From Amphirosellinia nigrospora (Eukaryota; Ascomycota; Sordariomycetes; Xylariales; Xylariaceae): a stretch of 64,000 nucleotides of DNA. The translations under genes and the position numbers were made by a program. Of the stretch, positions 1 through 12,562 are shown piece after piece. Location: contig SCHM01000004.1 of assembly GCA_004123355.1 (NCBI GenBank), positions 3,008,316 through 3,072,315 on the forward strand, given 5' to 3'. Positions within the stretch are counted from its first letter, which is position 1. Every line of letters begins with the position of its first letter. The notes beneath the pieces were generated by a model, which was given only the letters and a program-made list of their open reading frames with translations, ran no database searches and was not told the origin of the DNA.

Positions 1-104
1 AAATTATTAATTTAATATTAAACTTTTTTAATATTTTTATTAATTTAGCTAAATAAATAATTTAAATAATACTAGTTTTTATTTTAGTTTTATTAAAACG
101 TTCG

Positions 105-137
<33 letters not shown>

Positions 138-570
138 GTTGTTTTTTTTATTATTATTAGCTTAGTTTATTATTATTATATAAAATAATATAAATTATTA
201 CGCTATTTTTCGCTTTAAATTAAAACGTTTATTAGTTCGTTATAAAACTTTATATTTTTAATACGTTAAAAATATTTTTATAAATTTTTAATAATAATTA
301 TATAAAAATAAATAATAAAACGTATTATTAGCGTTATATTTTTAAATATATTATAAAAAACTATAAATAATTTTTTATTTTAATAATTAATAGTTTGTTT
401 AATAATAATTAGCTTTAAAAATATTAAGCGGGCTTTTTATGCTTTGCGTAATATTTTAATTAAATATACTATTATTACTGCTATTATTTTTACCGTACGC
501 CCCCCGCCGAGCTTATATGCCGGCTTGTTATTTTATATACTATAATGCGTACTTTATTAAAGCTTTCTAA

Positions 571-573
<3 letters not shown>

Positions 574-612
<39 letters not shown>

Positions 613-684
613 AAAAAAGAGTAAGCCGGTTAAAATTAAGCTCTAACTATTTAGGTAGCAAAATCGCGGGCCTTTAAGCAGTTG

Positions 685-709
<25 letters not shown>
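574..709. repeat. Segment framed by a 37-base A run and a 25-base T run
   Basis: An uninterrupted A run (574-610) and an uninterrupted T run (685-709) enclose about 75 bases of mixed composition that include GCCGG and CGCGGGCC. The upstream sequence 480-535 is also GC-richer than its surroundings and holds a CCCCCCG word. Opposed A and T tails are what two retroposed, polyadenylated elements inserted in opposite orientation would leave. No element body is recognisable, so this origin is inference. Run lengths are probably imprecise in the assembly. Confidence 0.5.
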
Positions 710-715
<6 letters not shown>

Positions 716-2565
716 TATACGATAGCTTTTAAAGCTTTAAACAAAAATTAATTAATTTTTTTACCTATATTATAAACGCTTATAATTTAAATCCTAATAT
801 TTAATAAATAAAAAGTAAAATATAATTAATTAATAATTTATTTAGCTAATTTTTTATTTATTAGTTAGTTTTCGATTTTTTTTAATATAAATAATTAGTT
901 TGCTAATATTACTAGCTTAATAAATAGTTTAGCTAGCTTTAATTATTAAAGAAATATTATTTATTATTAAATAAATAAAGCTTTAATAAAACTATTAGCG
1001 ATTATTTCGCTAATAAGCGTATATATTACTATTAAAGTTTTATTTTTTATTTTTTAGCGTAACTAATAGTTATAAATATTAATATATTATAGCTTAATAT
1101 ATAAAAAAGCTAATTTTTTAATAACTAGCTTTATAGTTTATTAATTATTATATTAAATTTAAATATATTATAAATATAAAGTTATACTGAGCTTAATAAT
1201 AAGTTATTAATATATATAGCTTTTTTAATAGCTTAAACTAGCGTTAATAATTCGGCTTTTATAGTAAATATTATAATTATATTTATTTATTAGTTTTTTT
1301 TTAATTTATATATAAAAAGCTTTATAATATAAGCTTAAAAGCTTTTTTTATTAATAATATTATTAGTAAATAATATATTATTAGCTATTATAAAATCGTT
1401 TTTATTATTAAATTATAATATATAATGCTATATAAATAATAAATATAAAAATATTTTATTTATAGCTTTATAATATTTAAAAAAAAGTTATAATTAAATT
1501 ATAATAGCTTAAAAATAACGAACGTTATATTTAAACGTATAATAATAATTATATATAAAATCGAACTTATTTTTTATTAATATTATTATATGCTTAAAAA
1601 TAAAACTATTTTTTTATATAAAAATAGTTTATTTATTTTTATTAAAATAATAATATATATTATAATGTTTATATTTTAAAGCTTAGCGATTTTTTTAATA
1701 TAAAAAGCTTAAAATAATTATAATAGTTATTTTTGCTTATTTTAAATTATTTTTATTTTAAAAACTATTATAAATTTTTATTTTTAATTAATTTATATTA
1801 AAATTTTAATATAATAATCGCTATATTAATTATTTAAAGCTTTTAAAATATATATAACTATTATATTATTAATATAAATAAAAATAAATATTTTATTTTT
1901 TAAAAAATAGCAAAGTTTATAAAATATTAATTTAAAACTAATTTCGTTTAATAATTTTAAAAGTTTTTTTACTATAATAAAAAAATTCTTATAAACTATA
2001 AAAACTTATAATAATTTAACTATAATATTTATTTTTTATAGCTAAAAAATATATATATATAAACTTTTTTAATAAATTTTATATTAATAAAAAATTTATA
2101 ATATTATATTGTTTAAATTCGAAATTAAATTTAGTAGTAATTATTATTAAAATTTTAAACGATTTTTTTATTAAAATATTTATATAAATATTTTTTTATT
2201 ATAGTTAATTTTTAATTTTTATATATTATTAGCTAAGTTTTATATTTATTATAATATTTATATTTATTAAATTTATATATATATATTTATATATAATTAA
2301 AAATTAATTTATTTAAAGTTAAACTTTTAAATATTTTTTTTAAGTTTTTATTTTTTAATAGTTTTATAAATAAATATATTTTATTTGCTTAAAATAATCT
2401 TTTAATAAATACGAATCGAGCTTTTTATATTATTTTAAAAATAAAAACAGATTTTAATAATATATATGCTTTTTTTAAAATAATAATTTTTATAAATAAA
2501 CTTTAAAATAATATTATTAGTTTAAAGGATTTTTTTTATTTAGTTTATAAGTTTTATAAAAAATT

Positions 2566-2826
2566 TTTTTTTTATTTTATTTAAAATTTTATTAATATTT
2601 TATATTTACGATTAAATAAATAATAATAAGCTTTTATAAAAGTATTTTTTTTTTTTTTATTTAAAACTTTTATTAATATTTAATATTTATAATTAAATAA
2701 ATAATAAATAATAAGCTTTTATAAAAGTATTTTTTTTTTCGTTTATTTAAAGCTTTTATTAATATTTAATATTTATAATTAAATAAATAATAAATCGTAA
2801 GCTTTTATAAAAATATTTTTTTATAA
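2566..2826. repeat. Tandem repeat, three copies of about 85 bp
   Basis: The word AAGCTTTTATAAA recurs at about 2628, 2712 and 2798, spacings of 84 and 86 bases. Each copy is preceded by a TTTTATTAATATT word and an AATTAAATAAATAATA word, and followed by a long T run. The copies remain similar despite the extreme composition. They therefore duplicated after, or late in, the mutation of the block. No function is apparent. Confidence 0.7.
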
Positions 2827-5800
2827 ATTAATATTTTTTTTTATATTTAATATTTAATTTTAAATATTATAATATTTAAAAAAGCTTTTTAATAGTTTAG
2901 CTTTTTATATTTTAATAATTATTTTTTATTTATAATAAATAACTTATATAATTATACTATATTAAAATATATAATTTATAGTTTAATAAATTAATTTAAA
3001 AATATAAGCTTATTTTAATTTTAATATAAATAGCTAGGTTAATTATAATTATATTTAAATTAATAAATTTTAATTATATTATAGCTAAATTAAATAATAT
3101 AGCTTTTAATAATTTTAATAATATAAATATATTAAAAAAAATTCTAAATTAATATATAAATAATTTTTAATATATAATTTTTTAAATTATTTTTTATAAG
3201 TTTATTATTATTTAAATTAGCTTTTTATTTAGTTTAATTTAATAGTTTAATAAAATTTTTTAATAATAAATTTTTTAATTTATTATTTTTTTATTTATAA
3301 AAATATTAGTTATTATTTTAGCTATATTTTAATAATTAATTTAATTAATAAATTTTTTATAATTTTTTTAGCTTATTTTAAAAAATTATTTTTAAATTTA
3401 TTTTTATTACTATTAAAAAACTTATTTTTATTAAAAATAATATTTTTATAACGATTATTTTATTTTTATGTAATAATTAAATTTAATAAATATTAAAAAT
3501 TAATATTTTATTAAATATTTTATTTAAACTTTAAAATTAAGTTTTTTACGTTTTTTTTTTTTTATATTTAAATAATAATTATAGTAAAAGCTATATATTT
3601 ATATATTATTAAATATAAAATATTTAAAGTTTATTTAAAGCTTATATAGCTTTATAAATTATTAAAATATAAATAAAACTTTTTATAAAAAGTTTTTTGC
3701 TATTAATATAATAAAAAGTTCGCTTATATAAATATATTATAATATAAATTATTTTAAGCTATAAAAAAATAAAAAGCTTATATTTATTTTTTATTAAGCT
3801 TGTTTATTATTTAATAATAATTTTAATTTATTTTGTTTTTTTATTAAAATTTTAAATATATAATAAAAAAATTATAAATTTAATATTAAAATATTTTATA
3901 TAAGTTTTTTAATTAAATAGTTTTATTTATAATATTTATTAGTTCGTTATTATATTTTATTATAGTTATATTATTTTTATAATAAAGCTAAATATAATAT
4001 ATATAATTTTAAAAGTTATTTATATAATATTAACGTATTTATTATTAATATAATAATTTTATATATATTTTAAATATTTATTAATAATTAATATTATTTT
4101 TTATAAATAATTATTTTTATATTAAAGTTGTTAAATTTATAAAAATCGATTATTAACTAAGTATTAGTTTTAAAAACTTTAAATTAAACTTTTTATATTA
4201 TTTTTAATAAGTTTTTATAAAATTATAATTAATATATTTTATAGTTTTAATTTTATTATTTTTTAAAAAATATTATTTTTTTAATATATATTAATAGTTA
4301 TTTTAATAGTTCGGGATTTATATATTTTAAACGTTAATATTATTTATATATACTAGTTTATAATTAAAAATATTTTATAAAAGTTTAAAAAGTTTTTTTA
4401 AATATAAAAAATATATTTTATTAAACGTACTAAAAAATATTTTATAATAAATTATTATATATTTAAGTTAATAAATATAAAAGTTTTTTTATTAATATTT
4501 TAAAAAATTTAAATTAAGTTTATTTTTTTAATAAATATTTTTATAATTAAAAACTTATAATAAAATAAAATTAATAACTATATTAAAATAAAAATTATAT
4601 TATAAAGCTTATAAATTAAGTTTTTTTAATTTTATATTTTAATATTAATTTTTTATAGCTATATATTTTAATTATATTATTATTAGCTAATATTATATTT
4701 TTTAAGTTAATATTTTTAAAATATAAAAAATAATTTATTTAGTTAAAAATATATATATTAAACTTAAAGTTTATTATAATATAATTATATAATATATATA
4801 ATTTAGCGAACTTTTTATTAATTATAAAAAAACTTATAATATATATTATTAATAATTATATAAGTTAATTTTTATATTAATTTATAAATTAATTATTAAA
4901 TTTAATATATTTTTTTTTGCTAGTTTTTAATACGTTTTATTATTTTTTAACGCTATTTTTAATAATTATTTGTATATAAAAATATATTTAAAATAAATAT
5001 TAGTTTTAAAGTTTTTAAAATAAAGCTTTAAAAAAATAAACTAATAGTTTATAATTAAATATTTTTTATAATAAACTATATAGTTTATTATATTAAAGTT
5101 TTTTTTTTTAGCTTTAGTTCGTATATTTGCTTTAAAGCGTTTTATAAAAATATTTAAAAAGTTTTTTTAAAATTATTATATTAGTTATTTAATTAGTTTT
5201 AAGCTATTTAAAAATATATTTTTTATTTTTAATAAATTTATTTAAATTAATTTTTATTAAAATAAACCGAATAATTTTTATATTTTTTTTATTTATTAGT
5301 TTTATAAATAATAAAAGCTTTTTTTTAACGATTTTTATAAATATTTATTTATATTTAATATAAAAGTTTTATACTAAAACTTAATAATTATTATTTAATA
5401 ATTTAAAATATTATTTAAAATTTTATACTATAAGTTTTTTTTAATAATATAGTTTAAAATAAATTAATATTATATAAAGCTTTTTTTAAATTAATTATAA
5501 GTTTAAACAATTTAATAATATTTAATTTTTTAATATTTATTTTAATAATTTTATTTAATTATTTATTAATTTATTTAATAAAATTTTTAATAAATTTTTT
5601 TATTATATAATAAAAACGTTTTATATTTATTTTAATATTTATATTTAAAAACTTAGTTTATTATTTTATTAAATTTTTTAAATTATTATATTATTAATTA
5701 AAAATTTAATAAACTTTTATATAAATTAATTTATAGTTCAAATTTATTATTTTTTATATTTATTTAAAAAGCTTAATAATTTTACTTTAATAAATATTAT

Positions 5801-6189
5801 ATTATTTTAAAATAATATTATAATATATTAAATATTAATATATAAAGTTCGTTTATTTATTATTAAATTTATTAATATAGCGATTATTAAATTAATATTA
5901 TAAATATAAAAAAGTTAAATATATTTAGTACGCTAAGTTTTATAAGCTAAAAAATCGTATTTTTTTTAATTATAAATACTTTTAAAGAATTTTTAAAATT
6001 ATAAACGCTATAAAGTTTTATTTTTATAATAAAAAGTTTTTTAGCGCATTAAAAATTATAACAGTTAATATAAACATAATAATAATCTTTTAGTATATAT
6101 TTTTATAGTTTTATTTTTTAATAAAATATAAAAATTATAATAAACTTTTAATTATTAAATTTAATAATATATATATATTAATTTATTTA

Positions 6190-6535
6190 TATATTGCTGC
6201 TAAGCTTAATTAAGGTATTTCTAGTACAAAGTACTTAAAAAGAACATTAGCTACTAGTTAAGCCCCGGCGCACTACTACATATATTAAATAAGCAACCGG
6301 GTGATCTATCTAGTGATGTATAGGTAGATCACCAGTTGGTGCGTAATCCAACAAAAATAGGGGGGGTAGTTACGGAGTACCCAGCCCTAGCCCTGACCTG
6401 TGGCTAGGCAGGGGTATCCGTAATCCATATAGTCTACTATAAAAGCCCAAGCCTCCACCTTGGTTAACTTCACGTTCCTTTTACAGGATGCCTAGCGTAG
6501 TGGGGTAGTGGCCAATATTAGCTGGGTTGTAACTA
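6190..6535 (+). mobile_element. 3' end of an LTR retrotransposon (probable Copia-type) with polypurine tract and LTR
   Basis: This island of normal composition inside the AT-rich block ends in a probable LTR of about 169 bp at 6367-6535. The LTR has 7-bp terminal inverted repeats, TAGTTAC and GTAACTA. A purine-rich tract, AAAAATAGGGGGG, lies directly before it, as expected for the polypurine tract at the 3' end of the internal region. A CTATAAAAG TATA-like box sits inside the LTR near 6440. The ends read TA..TA where an LTR should have TG..CA, which is what RIP transitions would give. Only this end is readable and the element is a broken fossil. It is younger than the block around it. Family assignment is tentative. 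Confidence 0.6.
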
Positions 6536-8095
6536 TAATAAATATATTTTTAAGTTTTATTATTATAAGGGTAATTATAAAAAAAGGTTTTTTTATATAA
6601 AAATTTATATTTATTTTAAAATTTATTAAATTTATTTATAAAATTATTATAAAATAAAATATTTTTTATCGTAACTTTTTAGCTTTTAAGCTATATAAAA
6701 AATATTATAAATAATTTTAGCTATTTTATTTTTTTAAGCAGTTTTTAGCTTAATAGCTTATTTTATTATAATTAAAATATTTATTATTAATAATTTAAAC
6801 TATAAATTTATATTTATTATAGTTATTTATATTATTGTTTAGTTTAATAATATAATTTATTTTATAATTATTAGTTCGTAGGTTCGATATTATAAATGTT
6901 AGCGCTTTTAGTATAATTTTTATTTAATTAATTAGTATAATTTAATTTATAGCTAGTTTAACGGCGGTACTTTTATTAATATTATATTTATAAAAAAGCG
7001 CTAAAGTATTTTAAAGTTATATTATTATTTCCGGAGTATTATAAATTTTAAGCTTTATTATTATTATTATAATTTTTTATAATATTTATATAGTTTTTTT
7101 TATTATTTGGCCAGTATTTATATTATAGCTAAATTTTATTATATTTAGTTATATATTTAAAGCAAAAGTATTAAGTTTATTAATAATTATATTATATATT
7201 TATATTATATTTTTAATACTTTTAAAAAGTTAATAAAAAGCTTTTTAAAGCTTTTATAAATAATTTATATAAAATTTATTTTAAGCTAATAATAATTTTA
7301 CAAATATAATTAATAAGCTATAAAAAATATTATATAATACTAATATTTATATTATAGCTTTTAAAAAGTTTATTTAAATAGCTATATTATTATTTTTAAT
7401 AAATAGTATTATTTACTAAAAGTTATTAGCTAGTTTAATTATTATTTTATTAAACTATAGTTTATATAGTATTAAAGCTTAAATTAACCGATTTTAAATT
7501 TAGCGTATAATATTTAACGCTATATAATTTATTTTTATTAGTTTAAGCTAAAAAAAAATATTATTTTATTTTTAGTTTTATAAATATTTAGGTTAGCTAT
7601 ATTATTTAATAAAAATTATATAAAATATAGTTTAAACGTATTATTTTTATTTAGTTTAAATAACGTTAAATTTTTAGTATTTTTATAAATTTAGTAATAT
7701 ATTATTTAATTATTTTTATAAATAATATTAGCTAGTTTTTTATATAGTTTATATTATCGAAATTTTTATTCGTTTATTTATAAAAAAAGTTTTTTAATAG
7801 TTTGTTAAACTGTTTTAAAATAATTAATATAGTTTTTATATTAATTTAAAGTATTGCTATTATTATTTTTATTTTGTTTAATTTTTTAATATTTTAATAG
7901 CTAAAGCGTTAATACGTTTATTAATACTAGCTATATTTTTATTTTTAGAAAAACCGATTAAGTTTTTAATAGCGGTTTACGCGCTGTTTTTTTTAAAATT
8001 AAAGTTATTTTTGTTTTTTTTTATTTTAATAGTTTATATTCGTATTTAATACGAAATAATAAATATATTAAATAAATAATAAAAAAAGCGTATAG

Positions 8096-8205
8096 TAATA
8101 AAAGTATATTATAATAAAAGTATGTTGTAATAAAGGTGTATTATAATAAAGGTATATTATAATAAAAGTATGTTGTAACGATAATATTGGTAATAAAAGT
8201 ATGTG
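8096..8205. repeat. 16-bp minisatellite at the edge of the AT block
   Basis: Five exact-period copies of a 16-base unit (consensus TAATAAAAGTATATTA) run from 8096 to 8175. A degenerate 15-base unit and a final partial copy follow, to about 8205. Copies differ by transitions such as ATATTA versus ATGTTG. The array lies where the AT-rich block gives way to ordinary sequence. Confidence 0.85.
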
Positions 8206-8220
8206 TATATAGGAGTATAA

Positions 8221-8801
8221 TGGTTAGGGTTTGGTAGTTAGTTGTGCGCGATAGCGTATATGCTTATTTTAACAAGGGTTTTATTTTTTTGCGCAATAAT
8301 ATAATAGTGCTATAAAACTACGCAAATAGTTATTTATGCTTGCTGGTTTTTATTTAGTAGTAATCCGTGGCTTAGTTAATTATTGATATAAGCTGTAGAT
8401 CTGTACTAAGTATAATGTTGTATTGTGGACAAAGGGTTTCGGTGCCCTGTGTCTTGTGGCTATGTATTTATATACCTAATTACAGTGGGGCAAGTCATGG
8501 TGCAAAGACCTGCTTGCCGGGCAACCATTCACTGTGGCGCCTATTACCTGGGTGCCACACTAGGTGCCACACATTTATCTCCTGTTGTTTATGCAATTTG
8601 AATTACGTCATATTTGACTATCAGATTAGGGCAAAAGAGTATAGACCAAACCGCAATTTCGAATTCTCCGCAGTACGTACTTCCTACATGCAAAATAATG
8701 TGGCGTGGAAAAGTGGCTGTGGTGGCTTATTCACACACTAAATCTCTAGAGATACTTCAGCTAAAGCCAAGATCTACACACTACATCGCAATAACTTATT
8801 C
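8221..8801. other. Transition zone without a recognisable gene
   Basis: Composition recovers gradually to that of the gene region. Short open frames here have no recognisable features. A perfect 10-base direct repeat, GGTGCCACAC, occurs at 8551-8560 and 8563-8572. The last bases are presumably the 3' untranslated region of the SDR gene read from the other strand. Confidence 0.5.
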
Positions 8802-9766
<965 letters not shown>

Positions 9767-10456
9767 GTTGCTTCGTTGTGAGTGTTGGTGGCTTCTGGTG
9801 CTTTACTAGCAGGACATATGATTATGTTTAAATGTCTAGCATATAGAGTAAATAAATAGGAGAGAACGAAAGAATTTATATCTTTCTCGTCGACTATCTT
9901 ATTCATATTTTGAGGACATGTGATGTTGTGTCATCAATGGAAACCGAATTATCAGGCGCGGGGTATAGCCCGAAATCTAGAACTTGATCACTCACGAAAT
10001 CGGCCGTTTCTAAAAAGGCTTATGAGATTACAAGTTGAATCATGCTCAATAGATACTTGAAAGGTAATTTTATCCGACTATAAGTGATTGGTGCCATGTC
10101 GATACTGGATGAAGCCTCATCTTCAATGCAGTTACATTATAATTGACGGTCCACCTTTTACAGTTTGCAGATGCGATTATTTCGTTCCACATACGATCTA
10201 GTGGAGCGGGGAACATTTCTGCTTCTAGTAATAATGATGTCGGACCACGCTTCTAGTTTTGGTATTGCGGTGTCGGAATTTCGTAGGATAATACGTAACT
10301 CACTTACCAACACCGAGGCAAACTAGCGAGATCAGTTTACACCTTTAGACAAATGCCCGTTACTGACAACCCTCATGCTCCTCATTCCTCTTTAACACAA
10401 ACAGCATTCTGATTCTATCAACATCTGATCGAGCTGTGGCCCCAGGTCTAGTCAAA
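9767..10456. promoter_or_regulatory. Shared upstream region of SDR (-) and transaldolase (+)
   Basis: This 690-base interval separates two divergent start codons and must hold both promoters. The sequence is ordinary, and no TATA box or regulator site could be assigned with confidence. Divergent pairs of enzymes like this are often co-regulated in fungi, but co-regulation here is inference. Confidence 0.4.
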
Positions 10457-11705
10457 ATGTCTGCCAAACCGCAAAGCCTCTTAGATTTACTACGCCTTCT
10501 CTCAGTAGTTGACTGCGATACATTAGACGTCGAAGTTCCCAAGCAGCTAGGTCCATTTGTTGATTGCACTTCCAACCAGGTGAGCAAGTGAGGTCTTGTC
10601 GTCCCACGTTCCAGCCTGAATAATATGGGACTGTTGGTGCTAACTGGGAATCAAGGCCATCGCGTATAACGAACTCAGCAAGACTGACGGCGAGGGCAGA
10701 CTAATAAACCATGAAATCATTACGGATTCTATTGCTTATTCAAAAGCGAAAACGAGCGACTTCCCTGGCACTACTGTCGCTGAATTAGCTGTTGAGGTGA
10801 TGACTGTGAAACTGGCTCATCGCATTGTCCCGTATCTGACAGGATACTCCCATCTTCAAACGAACCCAAGTACTCGTTTGGACAAGCAAAGAACTGTTGC
10901 CAATGCTCAAAGTAAGTTTTGACGACGAGTTCCATATGAAACATGTTCAGATTTGACGGGTTGTAGGGTTGATTGCAATCTCTAAGGATCTCGATAATTC
11001 CCATGTCAAAAAGCTTTGCATTAAGATCCCTGCAACATGGGAAGGTATTCAGGCTTGCAAAGAACTAGAAAAACAGGGAATCACTACTCTCGCCACTGCC
11101 ATTAGCTGTATGCAACAGGCCATGCTGGCTTCGCACTTTGGGTGCACCTACATCGGCCTCTACATCAACGAACTAAGGGTTCACTTCGATGAGTCGTAAG
11201 TCTTGAGAAGGAGACAATCTGAATCTCTGAATCTCATTTTCTTCGTAGATATGTCGATGAGAACAAAGCCTTTCATGTTTGCGACTTATCACAAAGGTAC
11301 GTTAACCTATCGAACTCGCAGCCCATCGTATCAGACTTACCAACACTTTCCAGGCATTACCGAAAGCGTGGGCAACGTACTCAAGTCATAGCGGCCAGCC
11401 TCATATCCATCGATGAAGTTATGATGCTTGCGGGTGCTGATCATATTACCGTGGCTCCATCACTGCTTCACGAGCTTTCCGAGACGCCCGCTGACTCTTG
11501 GAAAGGGGCCATCGGCTCCGTTTTTGAGACTAGCCATTCAGAAGCGCAGGAGATAGGTAGTGCCAACATTGAAGACGAGAAAGCCTGGCGTCTGGCTTTC
11601 AGCAAAGACAAGGACGGGAAGAGTGAAGCAAAGTTGAACGATGCAATCAAGTTGTTTAGCGAGAAACAGGATGCTCTTGAGGATCTTGTTCATTCACACC
11701 TTTAA
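10457..11705 (+). CDS. Transaldolase
   Basis: Class I aldolase-type transaldolase of about 335 residues, the usual length. The family moves a dihydroxyacetone unit between sugar phosphates in the non-oxidative pentose phosphate pathway. Visible motifs are FVDCTSNQ near residue 35, the KIPATWEG segment holding the Schiff-base lysine, GITTLATA, and the C-terminal GADHITVAPSLL. Five exons join in frame by eye: 10457-10579, 10656-10911, 10967-11195, 11249-11296 and 11354-11705. Every junction has GT-AG and the summed length is divisible by three, so this gene appears intact. It is rather diverged from the housekeeping enzyme as I remember it. With the neighbouring SDR and MDR genes, a paralogue in accessory metabolism is plausible. 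Confidence 0.9.
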
Positions 11706-12562
11706 ACTCCATTCATTGCGTTTCCCGGTCCGGGGTCCTTTTCCCGGTAATCCACTTTTACTCGAGCTGGTTAAATGAGGGGGCAGGAATGAGTGTCTAC
11801 TATGTATACTCATATCGCATAGGCTTAGTTCACTATTTTGGTCACTACTTTGCTTTAGTTTCTATAAGCTAGCTCGATTCCGCTTGCGAAATGTTGTAGA
11901 TAACCCTATCCCTTATTACAAATTTGATGTAATGCACAGTCCAAAATAACCATGCATTTATCGCAAAAAAAATCCTTTAATGTTAAAAGCTACTAGGTAG
12001 CGGCTATCTTTAAACATGGTAATGCAATACTTGACCTGCTTATAGCCGATGCAGGGTTAAAGGCCAAACCCTGTTTCAACCACGATGCGCAGTGTTCGAT
12101 ATACTTAAGCGATCGTTCGCGCTGTATTGAGATTACCGGCTAAATTCAAAGCCGTGGCTTATTGATTTCTCATTTATTCTAAAAGCTAAAATAGTTGTAG
12201 CAAAACTTTTCTCATTCCACTTTTAGCTCATCCTACAATTGCCTCTCTACCGAGGGATGGGGAGAAATGGGCTAATCCCATGGTTGATAAAAGATTTCCT
12301 ATTGCGGAAGGTTTGTCCGCCCCGCCACGGGACATACTGCCATAAGTTATCATAGGGATTCACGATCTGGAAGCAACCAAAATTTCACTAAATCATGATC
12401 CATAACACAATTATTGAACTGTCCCAAACGTCATAGTATCGGATTTGTAATCTCCTCTTGATGGACTGGCTACCTACTATTATCGTATAAAGTACTTGGG
12501 TTTCTCTCCACTATATGCCTTAACCTCGAGAGCTATCCAAAAATCGCGTTTTTTATAATCTC
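11706..12562. other. Intergenic region upstream of the MDR gene
   Basis: No coding stretch is recognisable on either strand. It contains the 3' end of the transaldolase transcript and the promoter of the next gene. No repeat or RNA gene was seen. Confidence 0.5.

Larger units (their letters stand above)
1..8220. repeat. AT-rich RIP-type block, gene-free
   Basis: The stretch is made almost entirely of A and T, rich in TA steps and short TTA/TAA words. G and C are left mainly in scattered CG and AGCTT words. No open frame of meaningful length exists. This is the signature of ascomycete repeat-induced point mutation, which turns CpA into TpA on both strands of repeats. The block is interrupted by islands of more normal composition near 430-690 and 6190-6535. 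It grades into ordinary sequence between about 8100 and 8250. The parent repeats can no longer be read. A centromeric or subtelomeric AT isochore is the alternative; no telomere repeat is present. Confidence 0.85.

Noticed and set aside
6300-6340. Near-perfect GTGATCTA/TAGATCAC inverted repeat that could mark a small transposon
   Set aside because: It is internal to the LTR element's 3' region, short, and without target duplication.
1-8220. Mitochondrial DNA insertion as the source of the AT-rich block
   Set aside because: No tRNA, rRNA or mitochondrial protein text can be read, and residual CG words fit RIP better.
8415-8741. 108-codon plus-strand frame
   Set aside because: No motif, cysteine-rich chance composition, and it lies in the transition zone next to the AT block.
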